A DNA stretch of 19,116 bases from Candidatus Bathyarchaeota archaeon (lineage in GTDB: Archaea; Thermoproteota; Bathyarchaeia; TCS64), in contig JAOZIG010000108.1 of the NCBI GenBank assembly GCA_026014515.1, positions 1-19,116 on the forward strand. The letters run 5' to 3'. Shown one piece after another: positions 1 to 7,055 of this stretch. Made by a program: the position numbers and the translations under genes. Within the stretch, counting starts at the first letter, position 1. Each line of letters opens with the position of its first letter. Below the pieces are notes generated by a model. It saw only the letters and a program-made list of their open reading frames with translations, did not search any database and was not told where the DNA came from.

Positions 1-1200
1 TTTATCGCTGAGATCGGTGAAAACATCACCTACACGTACACGGTGGGGAACAACGGTTTCACCGCAGCCAAGAACATCACCTTGATTGATGATGTCTGTG
101 GCTCACCAAAGTACATAATGGGTGATACTGATCTCGATGAACAACTGGACATAACCGAGGTATGGACCTTTAACTGCAGCCACATCGTGACAGGCCCACC
201 GGGTATACTGGTTAACGAGGTGAACGTCACCACCACGAGTCATGAGCTTGACCCACTTGATAACACGGACACGTGGACGGTTATCGTCTTCAGGCTGGGC
301 TTGGATGTCAACAAGACCCTAATTGATCCACCGGATGGAGTCGCCTATGTGGGTGACCCTGTAGTGTTCTTGGTGAATATCACTAACACTGGCTCAACCG
401 CGTTGGAGACTGTGCCACTCGTGGACACCTATGATACAAGCAAGCTGGACTTTGTCTCAGCCACCATCTTCCCAGATACAGTGGATGAGATACTCGGTGT
501 ACTCACATGGTTTGACCTCACAGATGGAGGGGTACTGACGCCCAATGCTAGTATCGTGCTCAGTATCACGTATACTGCTTTGGAGAGTACAGCGCCGGGT
601 ACCACTGTGAACCTTGCATCAGTGATTGAGGCGAAGATCGAGGGCTATGATGTGTATCTGAGTGTCTCGGATACGGATGAGGTTCAGATCGTTGAACCAG
701 CTATGATAGTTGACAAGACGAGGGTATCACATCCCACTGGATACGCTGACATCGGTGAACAGGTGCTATTCAACATCACCATCACCAACAACGGAGAAGC
801 AGCCATAGTAACCCTGCCCCTCAAGGACACATACGACCCAGTCTACCTAGACTATGTCTCAGCCACACCACCGCCAGACAGCGTAGATACTGTTACTGGG
901 GTACTGGAGTGGACCGACTTGACAGGCGGAGGCAGCCTTGGTATCGGTGAATCTGTCGAGGTTCAAGTGGTCTTTGAGGCTATCGAGTGGACCATTGGCC
1001 CAACAGAGGACTTGGCTGAAGTTATTGATGCTTATGTAGGGAACTCTGTGTATCTGAGCGGCAGCGACTCTGATGACGTTATCATACGCTCCAGTGTGGG
1101 TGGAACAGTTATGAAGCCACCATTAGCAGTGGCTGCACCATACCTATCGATACTATTGACAATACTAGGGTTCATGTTTTGGCTGGTTAGGAGAAAATAG
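1..1200 (+). CDS. Surface protein with DUF11-like repeats and C-terminal membrane anchor (5' partial)
   Basis: The reading frame is open from base 1, so the N-terminus lies off the left edge; 399 residues are visible. Three tandem Ig-like units of the DUF11 type can be seen. Each begins with a G-E/D-x-(I/V)-x-(F/Y) strand followed by (I/V)-T-N-x-G: GENITYTYTV at residues 6-15, GDPVVFLVNITNTG near 118-131, GEQVLFNITITNNG near 251-264. The last two repeats also share a long D-TYD...L-D-(F/Y)-VSAT block. After the repeats comes a VGG motif, an Ala/Pro-Tyr stretch, one membrane segment (about 378-396) and a final RRK, as expected for a protein displayed outside the cell and anchored at its C-terminus. 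Many Asn-x-Ser/Thr sites suggest N-glycosylation. DUF11 units are common in archaeal and bacterial surface or adhesion proteins. The specific role is unknown. Confidence 0.85.
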   Translation, partial: FIAEIGENITYTYTVGNNGFTAAKNITLIDDVCGSPKYIMGDTDLDEQLDITEVWTFNCSHIVTGPPGILVNEVNVTTTSHELDPLDNTDTWTVIVFRLGLDVNKTLIDPPDGVAYVGDPVVFLVNITNTGSTALETVPLVDTYDTSKLDFVSATIFPDTVDEILGVLTWFDLTDGGVLTPNASIVLSITYTALESTAPGTTVNLASVIEAKIEGYDVYLSVSDTDEVQIVEPAMIVDKTRVSHPTGYADIGEQVLFNITITNNGEAAIVTLPLKDTYDPVYLDYVSATPPPDSVDTVTGVLEWTDLTGGGSLGIGESVEVQVVFEAIEWTIGPTEDLAEVIDAYVGNSVYLSGSDSDDVIIRSSVGGTVMKPPLAVAAPYLSILLTILGFMFWLVRRK

Positions 1201-1212
1201 TGAAAACTCCAC

Positions 1213-1224
1213 CATTTTTTATTC
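1213..1224 (+). terminator. Oligo-T stretch after surface protein gene
   Basis: A run of T residues starts 13-16 bases after the stop codon of the surface protein. Archaeal RNA polymerase terminates at oligo-T without needing a hairpin, so this is a plausible terminator. Only base composition supports it. Confidence 0.35.
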
Positions 1225-1307
1225 AAAGGTTTATTCTGCCAATATACAAGTTACATGCGGCTATGTCTAATCGATGATTTTATCAAATATAACTTATCAT
1301 TCGTACT

Positions 1308-1793
1308 ATGATAGAGTATCTTCCAATCGTTTTAACAGGGATTGGGTTAACTGCGTCCATTCTGTACTATTCAATTATTCTTAGAAACGCTAACAAGACC
1401 CAGAAAATGCAGCTTGAGACAAGACAAGTCCAAATGTTCATGATGATAGGGAATGTAAGGAATAGTATCGAGTTCCAGCGACTTTTCTATAGGGTTGCAT
1501 ACATTGATGAATGGAGTGATATAGAGGACTATTATAGGAAATACAACCCTGAGAAGAATCTCGATGGTTACTCTGAGCATTTGTATATTTGGCAGTTATT
1601 TGACACAATTGGTTTTCTTTTAGAGAAATCTGTTATTGATTTGAGCTTCCTTGATGATTTGCTTAAGACTTCGATCATGGATGTATGGATTAAATATGAG
1701 CCTGTAATTTACGCGCTAAGAGAGAGATCGAGTAAACCAAAACTCTGGAAACAGTTTGAGTATCTCGCAAATGAGTTAATGAAAACTACGTAG
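1308..1793 (+). CDS. Hypothetical protein with N-terminal membrane segment
   Basis: 161 residues. One hydrophobic segment at about residues 4-26 is followed by a helical, charged, cytosolic-looking domain rich in aromatic residues (for example the EDYYRKYNPEKN and YIWQLFD stretches). The layout, one membrane helix then a helical region, resembles small DUF4760-like proteins, but I do not recognise the family with confidence. The ATG at 1308 is the first start in the frame, with AT-rich, TATA-like sequence about 15-25 bases upstream. The stop lies 9 bases before the next membrane protein gene on the same strand, so the two are probably co-transcribed. No function can be assigned. Confidence 0.7.
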   Translation: MIEYLPIVLTGIGLTASILYYSIILRNANKTQKMQLETRQVQMFMMIGNVRNSIEFQRLFYRVAYIDEWSDIEDYYRKYNPEKNLDGYSEHLYIWQLFDTIGFLLEKSVIDLSFLDDLLKTSIMDVWIKYEPVIYALRERSSKPKLWKQFEYLANELMKTT

Positions 1794-1802
1794 GCGTACG
1801 CA

Positions 1803-2402
1803 TTGAAAAAAATTCTATCATTTATCCAAGATAAAACCAGCTGGCCAGTAATCATGGGCGTGTTAGCCTGTAGCGTTTTACTGATGTTTATGATGAACGG
1901 CACCAACTTGCCATTCAGTAGCCCAACTATCGAGAAGTTTTCCGGTGGAATACCGATCCTAGATATGCGATTATCATTTACCCCAGATGATGCCTATGAG
2001 TTATTTACAGCGCTGGGAAAAGAAGGCCGCCAAGCTTACCGCTTATTACACCTTGTTCCGGATATCCTGTTCCCCATCAGTTACTCGCTGGCATTTGCCT
2101 TTATCGGTGCTTGGTTTTTGGTGCGCTTGCTACCTCTGGATCATAACCTTCACTGGCTTAGCCTTATACCCTTAGTGTCTGGAACGGCTGACATATTAGA
2201 AAACATTAGTCTCGTATTTGCTAGTCTGGCTTACCCCAGCCGGATCGACTGGCTAGTGAATGGTGCTTTCCTAATGAATCGGGTAAAATTCGGTCTATTA
2301 CCCCTTGGTTTGATTTTCCTGATAGTTATCGTGGTAATATGGTTCATCCGAAAAAGACCTGGTCCTGTGGGAGAAACACGCACGCTGGGAGCCCTTGGAT
2401 GA
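1803..2402 (+). CDS. Hypothetical multi-pass membrane protein
   Basis: 199 residues from a TTG start, the first usable start after the preceding stop. Four hydrophobic segments are visible, near residues 15-31, 87-108, 116-139 and 159-182, with a basic C-terminal tail (IRKRPGP). Between the first and second lies a soluble loop carrying SFTPDDAYELFTALGKEGR, then D-x-LFPxxY. I have the impression of a widespread uncharacterised membrane family with this TPDDAY...LG..GR...Y...D..FP pattern, but cannot name it. It follows the previous gene by 9 bases. Its TGA overlaps an ATG of a possible 22-residue peptide in an ATGA arrangement. Function unknown. Confidence 0.72.
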   Translation: MKKILSFIQDKTSWPVIMGVLACSVLLMFMMNGTNLPFSSPTIEKFSGGIPILDMRLSFTPDDAYELFTALGKEGRQAYRLLHLVPDILFPISYSLAFAFIGAWFLVRLLPLDHNLHWLSLIPLVSGTADILENISLVFASLAYPSRIDWLVNGAFLMNRVKFGLLPLGLIFLIVIVVIWFIRKRPGPVGETRTLGALG

Positions 2403-2467
2403 GCTTTAGCTTGGGGATTCAGCTAGTATTGCTTTTAGTGATCGCAGCCATCAAATATTTTGAATAA
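2399..2467 (+). CDS. Possible 22-residue hydrophobic peptide, translationally coupled
   Basis: The ATG at 2399 overlaps the stop of the upstream membrane protein gene (ATGA), the usual geometry for translational coupling. The predicted peptide has a polar start (MSFS), one hydrophobic stretch (LGIQLVLLLVIAAI) and a KYFE end, so it could form a single membrane helix. It is very short, so chance occurrence is a real possibility. Nothing but position and hydrophobicity supports it. Confidence 0.28.
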   Translation: MSFSLGIQLVLLLVIAAIKYFE

Positions 2468-2630
2468 CTGGGACAATCTAATATCCTCTTGAAGTTTTTG
2501 TTATAATGCGGGAAATTCAATATCATTGTTTCATGGAGATTCATTTGTTGAATAGTTAACCATGATTTGTCTGCAATAATACATAATGCGTGCTTTCAAT
2601 AGAGAAAAGAGTATTCTTAGTAGGTTATTG

Positions 2631-3410
2631 TTATATTAGCTCGTTGAGAAAGGCAGTTACCACCATATCCCGGTCAACAGTGACCCTAACATAGTGCTCG
2701 TATCCTACGCCGCTCTTCCGCAGCGAACCATCAATACCCATACCGATGTTCCAGTAAGTGAATTCCCACTGGGGGTTCTCAACCACACATGAGAACAGCA
2801 GCTTTGCTCCATCATCAGCGTAGTAAACGCCCGGTGGTGGATACACGGTGACGCCTGATACGCTTGGCTGTGCCATTATGGTTAGCTTGTGTTTTCCTTC
2901 TGGTGCCACGAGGTCTGGTGTGGGACCGGGGATATCAGTGACCAGTTCCAGTCCTTCTGGTAGACACACTTGCTCTTCTGGTGTTTCTTCTACTGGTTCT
3001 TCTGGCTCGGTTACTGGTTCAGGTTCTGGCTCAGGTATGGGCTCGGGTTCCGGCTCCGGGTCTGGAATTGGTTCTGGTTCTGCGGGTATGCTGTCGAATA
3101 CTGTGCCTGTACCTGTGTCTTTGTCTACTAGGGCGAGTACTCGGGTCTCGTTTGTGATTATTTCACCGTCCACGTATAAGGTTGTGAAGAATGTGGATGG
3201 AGTACACCATGACTGGATTAACTCATCCTCCAGATAGTATGCAACCTTGAATGAGTAATAGGAATCTGGGTTGATCTCAGTTACAACACCTTCTAGGGTG
3301 ACGAGGTTTGTAACGTCTGGTATCTCGCTCTGTGCGCCTGTCTGGATTGCTCCTGTGAGGGCGATTAGTAATGGGATTGATATTAGGATTAGTTGGGTTT
3401 TCTTGTTCAT
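2631..3410 (-). CDS. Secreted protein with Pro/Glu-rich linker and InlB-B-repeat-like C-terminal domain
   Basis: 259 residues from the ATG at 3410, chosen because GAGGTG (3417-3422) sits at normal Shine-Dalgarno distance. A signal peptide is clear: MNKKTQ, a hydrophobic core at residues 7-21, then a polar stretch. Residues about 35-105 form a small beta-rich domain with one Cys (69). Residues 110-145 are a linker of repeated Glu-Pro units. The C-terminal domain (about 173-256) ends in a pattern like the divergent InlB B-repeat: VTVYPPPGVYYADDGAKL, FTYWNIG, then VTVDRDMVVTAFL, where the last strand has the (V/T)-x-D-x-D-M-x-V-x-A-x-F form. Such domains usually occur in extracellular, adhesive or carbohydrate-binding proteins. 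No C-terminal membrane anchor follows, so it may be released or bound non-covalently. Role unknown. Confidence 0.75.
   Translation of the reverse strand: MNKKTQLILISIPLLIALTGAIQTGAQSEIPDVTNLVTLEGVVTEINPDSYYSFKVAYYLEDELIQSWCTPSTFFTTLYVDGEIITNETRVLALVDKDTGTGTVFDSIPAEPEPIPDPEPEPEPIPEPEPEPVTEPEEPVEETPEEQVCLPEGLELVTDIPGPTPDLVAPEGKHKLTIMAQPSVSGVTVYPPPGVYYADDGAKLLFSCVVENPQWEFTYWNIGMGIDGSLRKSGVGYEHYVRVTVDRDMVVTAFLNELI
2985..3080 (-). repeat. Simple repeat encoding the Pro-Glu linker
   Basis: On the plus strand this stretch is an irregular array of GGTTCTGG, GGCTCAGG and GGCTCCGG units. It is the reverse complement of codons for alternating Pro and Glu in the secreted protein. It is a low-complexity coding repeat, probably prone to length change, not a separate element. 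Confidence 0.75.
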
Positions 3411-3419
3411 TTGATACAC

Positions 3420-3853
3420 CTCGACGTGGTTTGAATTGGGTTGTAGGGCTCTACATGATTTCGATTTGATTTCACTATCATATGATGTCTGTCACTCACA
3501 CGCATCACACTCGGTCACTGCATAGAATCTTGTATAAATTTCATGAGTTGGGAGAACAGACCTTAAATCCCTATTAGTTTAGAGACAACTGAAATAAACG
3601 AAAAAAATATTAAAACTAGAGTCATTGAGGCTATGATTTCATGGTTTTTAGTTGATAAACAATACAAAAAACACAGGTAAAAAAAGAGAATAAAAACTGT
3701 GAACAAGGAGACAAAAATCAACAAATTAAACAATGAATTTTAACTTGTTCAAATTAAACTGAACATCCTACAGATTTCTGTACTTTTGCACTTTTATTAA
3801 TAGTTTAATATTATTATCAGAAAATAACTAGAAAAAAGATTATGTTAGCTGAA
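3420..3853. other. Intergenic region, AT-rich, no gene seen
   Basis: 434 bases between the secreted protein gene and znuB with no convincing reading frame. On the minus strand AATTTATACA (3531-3540) is a TATA candidate for the secreted protein, giving a leader of about 100 bases. Bases 3722-3731 and 3750-3759 are an exact 10-base direct repeat (CAAATTAAAC). The second copy overlaps an inverted repeat TGTTCA (3746-3751) / TGAACA (3760-3765) with an 8-base spacer. T-rich stretches on the minus strand side may terminate the znu operon. Confidence 0.5.
3531..3540 (-). promoter_or_regulatory. TATA-box candidate for the secreted protein gene
   Basis: Read on the minus strand this is AATTTATACA. 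Transcription would begin near 3510, leaving a leader of about 100 bases ending in the GAGGTG ribosome binding site. The sequence CATAGAATCT lies just downstream of the box (3521-3530 on the plus strand); it recurs near the GNAT gene. Confidence 0.4.
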
Positions 3854-4690
3854 TCACTGGGGAAGTTGGTCTGAAGGTGAAATCCGCGCGATCAAAGATA
3901 CAGCGATGAAGACAAGCACAAGGGTAAACACGATTACCCCGCTAGTAGCCACATCAAGTATCGCTGACGCGAAAATACCCAAGACAACGCTACCAACACC
4001 GAACAATACACTCAATATGGCGGTAACCTTGAACCCTGTGTTCAGCTGTAGCGCAGTCAACCCGGGTAAGACCAGTAACGCGGTTACTAGAATCATTCCC
4101 ACTACTTTGATGCTGAGAACGATGGTGATGGCTACGAGTATGTTGAATACGTTGCTCAGTAAATCCACTGGGATGCCCATGAGTCTGCTTGCCTGTGCGT
4201 CAAAGGTGATGCTCAGTAACTCCTTGTAGAAGACAACCACAAGCACGAGGCTTACAGCCCCTAATAAGGCTACTAACATCATGTCTGTTCTGCTGATGGT
4301 GAGTATGCTGCCGAACAAATAGCTGAATAACTCTACGTTGAATCCTCCAGCTATGCTGATTATGATTAAACCGGTGCTGAAGCCCACTGCTAGGATTACC
4401 GCCGTGGCTGAGTCTGACTCTGCTAAGCCTTTCCGCTTCATGTAGGATATTCCTAGAACTGCAAATATGGATACAATCAACGCCGTGTACAATGGGTTGA
4501 TGTTTAGGAATAACCCGATGGCAATACCGCCAAAACTCACATGCGCCACACCATCACCGATCATTGACTCCTTACGCAGAATCACAAATAATCCAATCAG
4601 GCTACACGCGAGAGCACTGATGCTGCCACCTATGATTGCGTTCTGGAAGAACCTGTACCCAAGTAGGTTGATTATATAGTCAAACATCAT
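3854..4690 (-). CDS. znuB: ZnuB-like metal ABC transporter permease
   Basis: 278 residues; the membrane subunit of a zinc/manganese importer (ABC-3 family). The frame extends further upstream inside znuC, but the likely start is the MMFDY pair, with ATG at 4690 or 4687, because GAGGGGGTG (4695-4703) is a good Shine-Dalgarno site and permeases of this family begin just before the first helix. About eight hydrophobic segments are present. The family features GDGVAHVSFGGIAIG and VGMILVTALLVLPG are visible, the latter being the conserved loop near the ABC subunit contact. The start overlaps the end of znuC by 8-11 bases, so translation is probably coupled. It would form the translocation channel with the ZnuC ATPase and receive metal from ZnuA. 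Zinc versus manganese cannot be settled from the permease alone. Confidence 0.9.
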   Translation of the reverse strand: MMFDYIINLLGYRFFQNAIIGGSISALACSLIGLFVILRKESMIGDGVAHVSFGGIAIGLFLNINPLYTALIVSIFAVLGISYMKRKGLAESDSATAVILAVGFSTGLIIISIAGGFNVELFSYLFGSILTISRTDMMLVALLGAVSLVLVVVFYKELLSITFDAQASRLMGIPVDLLSNVFNILVAITIVLSIKVVGMILVTALLVLPGLTALQLNTGFKVTAILSVLFGVGSVVLGIFASAILDVATSGVIVFTLVLVFIAVSLIARISPSDQLPQ

Positions 4691-5453
4691 CAAACACCCC
4701 CTCGCAGATATGCTCATGGAAGACGAAGTGAAAGTGCGGACCATATGCCTTCTGAAGCACATCATTTGGGTCAATATCCTTGGTTATTGGGCTCGTGTAG
4801 ACCTTCTTGTTGATACACATCACGTGATTCATCCTACAGAAAACAGCCGCCAAGTCATGACTAACAATCAATATAGTAGTGCCTTGTTTGGCGTTGAGGT
4901 TCGCAAGTATCATGTAGAGGCGTTCCTGTGCCTCTGGGTCGATGCCTGATGCTGGCTCATCCAGTATCAGTATCTTGGGGTTACGGACAATCGCCTTAGC
5001 CACAAAGACACGTTGTTTTTGACCACCCGAAAGCTGCCCTATTCGTCTGTTTGCGAGTTTGCTGATGCCCATGAAGCTTAGGGCTTCATCTACCTTCAGC
5101 CAGTCCTCGTGTTTGAGAGGGCGACCAAGGTTGCCCCTGTTGACTCTTCCCAACCCTACTAGTTCACGGACGGTGAGGGGGAATTTCTCGTCAAAGTTGA
5201 TGCTGTGCTGGGATACGAAGGCGAGTTTACTCCACTCTTTGAAATTCTCCAGAGGCTGACCCATTATCCTGATCTTCCCAGACTCAGCAGGCAAAATACC
5301 CAACAATGCTTGCATCAGGGTAGTCTTACCGCCTCCGTTGGGTCCAACAACGCCCATGTAGGTTCCGGGGTCTATGCTGAAGGTGGCGTCTTCTATGATG
5401 GTTCTGCCTTTTCGTGCTACTGTGAGGTTTTCTGCCTCTATGATTGGCTCCAA
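4680..5453 (-). CDS. znuC: ZnuC-like metal ABC transporter ATP-binding protein
   Basis: 257 residues, a complete ABC ATPase. Walker A is GPNGGGKTT (37-45), the Q-loop glutamine lies in FVSQH (79-83), the signature is LSGGQKQR (141-148), Walker B is ILILDEP (161-167) and the switch histidine is in SHD (198-200). The C-terminal tail is His-rich (GPHFHFVFHEH, 238-248), a feature often seen in zinc-type ZnuC and possibly involved in metal sensing or binding. The gene starts 2 bases after znuA ends and overlaps znuB, so the order znuA-znuC-znuB forms one operon. It powers import by hydrolysing ATP at the inner face of the membrane. Confidence 0.93.
   Translation of the reverse strand: MEPIIEAENLTVARKGRTIIEDATFSIDPGTYMGVVGPNGGGKTTLMQALLGILPAESGKIRIMGQPLENFKEWSKLAFVSQHSINFDEKFPLTVRELVGLGRVNRGNLGRPLKHEDWLKVDEALSFMGISKLANRRIGQLSGGQKQRVFVAKAIVRNPKILILDEPASGIDPEAQERLYMILANLNAKQGTTILIVSHDLAAVFCRMNHVMCINKKVYTSPITKDIDPNDVLQKAYGPHFHFVFHEHICEGVFDDV
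4695..4703 (-). promoter_or_regulatory. Ribosome binding site deciding the znuB start
   Basis: The minus-strand sequence GAGGGGGTG lies 4-7 bases before the paired ATG codons at 4690 and 4687, inside the end of znuC. It argues against the longer open frame that begins at 4774. Confidence 0.6.
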
Positions 5454-5455
5454 TT

Positions 5456-6340
5456 TTATTCGACCAGTCCTTGTTTGAGGTTATCTAGGTTGGCTTCAAG
5501 CTGCCCAAGGTAATCCAGGTCATCCAATGGACCAAGCATCAGGTAAAGCTCCAGTATCTCCACAGGTTCACCTGTTCTTGAGGTAAGCTCGGTTTGTAGG
5601 GTCTCGGCATACTCTGTGCTATAGACGGGGTCAACATAGATTACATAGCTGTTCTCCGCTACCATGGCTTCAACTATCTCAGTGATCTGGGCTGTGCTGG
5701 GTTGCTCATCAGCGCTCAAGCCAATGACACCATGCTGCTCAAGACCATACCTATAGGCAAGGTACCCGTAGGCGCTGTGGGTTGTGAAGAATGTCTTACC
5801 CGCTGCTGGCGCTAGCTCCGTGTAGTAGTCTGTGTTGTCTGGGTCGGCTTCCTTGATTGCCGTATAGATGTTTTCGGCTATCAGGTAGGCTGTGTATGGG
5901 CTTACCCATAGATGGGGATCACCTTCATCATGGTCATGCCCATCATCCACAGTATGTCCTTCTTCAACGAAGAGCGCTATTCCTGTGCTTGCCTCGAGAA
6001 TCACTTTATCATCCGTGTTGATGGTATCAAGTATATCGTCTTCTACCCAGTGGTCCAGACCAGCCCCTAGATAGATTATTAGGTCTGATTCCTCTGTCTC
6101 AGCAATGTCACTGATGGATGGTTGCCAGCTATGAACCTCGCTGTTGTATGGTATCAATGTGGATACCTGTACGTGTTCTCCACCTATCTCCTCAGCGAAA
6201 TAAGCCAAGGGATAGAAACTAGCGGTTATCTTTATGCCTGAATCATCTTCCTCTGGTTGGAGCCTTGGATACATTAACATGACTCCAGCTATCAAAGCGA
6301 CGGCTATCGCAGCTATTATTATGGTTCGGTTGTTACTCAA
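5456..6340 (-). CDS. znuA: ZnuA-like metal-binding protein of an ABC importer
   Basis: 294 residues from a TTG start; no ATG precedes it in frame. It has an N-terminal membrane segment or signal anchor (7-24), as expected for an archaeal extracellular binding protein. Three family histidines are seen in context: EVHSWQPS (His70), DPHLWVSP (His143) and TTHSAYGYLAYRYGL (His188), with an acidic fourth ligand candidate in YVDP (Asp237). A short loop GHTVDDGHDHDEGD (128-141) is rich in His and Asp, as in zinc-type binding proteins, where it may help capture metal. The SADEQPST stretch and the terminal acidic LEANLDNL helix also match the family. His plus acid ligands fit zinc, but manganese-type TroA/PsaA proteins are close relatives. 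First gene of the operon. Confidence 0.9.
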   Translation of the reverse strand: MSNNRTIIIAAIAVALIAGVMLMYPRLQPEEDDSGIKITASFYPLAYFAEEIGGEHVQVSTLIPYNSEVHSWQPSISDIAETEESDLIIYLGAGLDHWVEDDILDTINTDDKVILEASTGIALFVEEGHTVDDGHDHDEGDPHLWVSPYTAYLIAENIYTAIKEADPDNTDYYTELAPAAGKTFFTTHSAYGYLAYRYGLEQHGVIGLSADEQPSTAQITEIVEAMVAENSYVIYVDPVYSTEYAETLQTELTSRTGEPVEILELYLMLGPLDDLDYLGQLEANLDNLKQGLVE

Positions 6341-6370
6341 ACTAATCTCTGAGCCAGCAAAGGAAAGGGC

Positions 6371-6400
6371 ATTAATAAAGATTAACGATTTTTTAATAAA
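6371..6400. promoter_or_regulatory. Divergent AT-rich promoter region between znuA and the TsaC/Sua5-type gene
   Basis: Reading minus, CTTTATTAAT (6371-6380) is a TATA candidate about 35 bases before the znuA TTG. Reading plus, TTTTTTAATAAA (6389-6400) is one about 49 bases before the TsaC start. I see no clear palindromic operator of the DtxR or Zur type here. Confidence 0.4.
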
Positions 6401-6443
6401 AAAAACGGAACGGGTTAAATTAGATTACCCAGAACTAGGGTTA

Positions 6444-7055
6444 ATGAAGATCGTAAAGCCAGACGAAGCCGGGCTAAAAGCAGCCGCAAAGATCATCAGA
6501 GACGGAGGAGTAGCAATCTACCCCACAGAAACAGTCTACGGAGTCGGCTGTGCACCCCACGACGCAGAAGCAACAAAACGAATACTACAGATCAAAGAAC
6601 GCCACGACAAACCACTACCCTTGATATGCTCATCAACCGAGATGGCGCGAAAACTAGTACATATGAACCCAACGGCTGAGAAGCTCGCTGAAAAGTTCTG
6701 GCCCGGACCATTGATGATGGTGCTACCAAAGAAGATGGATTACCCAGTCTATGTCACATTCGGAAAAAAGACCCTAGGAATCAGGGTACCCGGAAACGAG
6801 ACAGCGAGAAAACTAGCCGAATTATCAGGGGGAGTCCTCGTCAGCACAAGCGCAAACAAGTCTGGTCAAGACCCCGCGTTGACAGCGAAAGAAGCTATCA
6901 ATAAGCTGGGTGGGCGGATTGATGTAGTGGTTGATGGTGGTCCTTCAAGCGGTCAGGTGCCATCAACAGTACTCGATTTGTCTGGCTCTGAGATGTGGAT
7001 CGCCCGTAGCGGTCCCATCACCGGTAACATGATTATGGAAGCCCTTAAGGTTTAG
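6444..7055 (+). CDS. L-threonylcarbamoyladenylate synthase (TsaC/Sua5/YrdC family)
   Basis: 203 residues, a single YrdC domain without the Sua5 C-terminal extension. The enzyme makes threonylcarbamoyl-AMP from threonine, bicarbonate and ATP, the donor for t6A37 in tRNAs reading ANN codons. Visible motifs: GGVAIYPTETVYGVGC (21-36), the KERHDKPLPL segment (51-60) with the family K-x-R...K-P-L, the P-G-P-L motif at 87-90, GIRVP (112-116), and STSANKSG (134-141), which binds nucleotide and phosphate. PSTVLDLS (173-180) is also typical. The open frame runs upstream into the opposite znuA gene, but the ATG at 6444 places the domain at the correct distance. It converges on the DUF89 gene with a 4-base stop overlap. 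A Cgi121-like gene of the next step in t6A synthesis lies 1.5 kb away. Confidence 0.9.
   Translation: MKIVKPDEAGLKAAAKIIRDGGVAIYPTETVYGVGCAPHDAEATKRILQIKERHDKPLPLICSSTEMARKLVHMNPTAEKLAEKFWPGPLMMVLPKKMDYPVYVTFGKKTLGIRVPGNETARKLAELSGGVLVSTSANKSGQDPALTAKEAINKLGGRIDVVVDGGPSSGQVPSTVLDLSGSEMWIARSGPITGNMIMEALKV

Noticed and set aside
2848..3237. Plus-strand open frame rich in Ser and Gly
   Set aside because: It is the antisense shadow of the Pro-Glu linker in the minus-strand secreted protein; low complexity keeps the frame open, and no start signal or domain is seen.
3481..3520. GTCACTC/ACACTC-type repeats in the leader of the secreted protein gene, looked at as a CRISPR or riboswitch
   Set aside because: Units are short and irregular without constant spacers, and no stem consistent with a known riboswitch could be drawn by eye.
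4691..4774. Longer N-terminus for znuB
   Set aside because: The extra 28 residues are the znuC 3' end read in another frame; a strong ribosome binding site and family length support 4690 or 4687.
6234..6443. Longer N-terminus for the TsaC/Sua5-type protein
   Set aside because: It overlaps the opposite znuA start and promoter and does not resemble a YrdC domain; the ATG at 6444 begins the domain normally.
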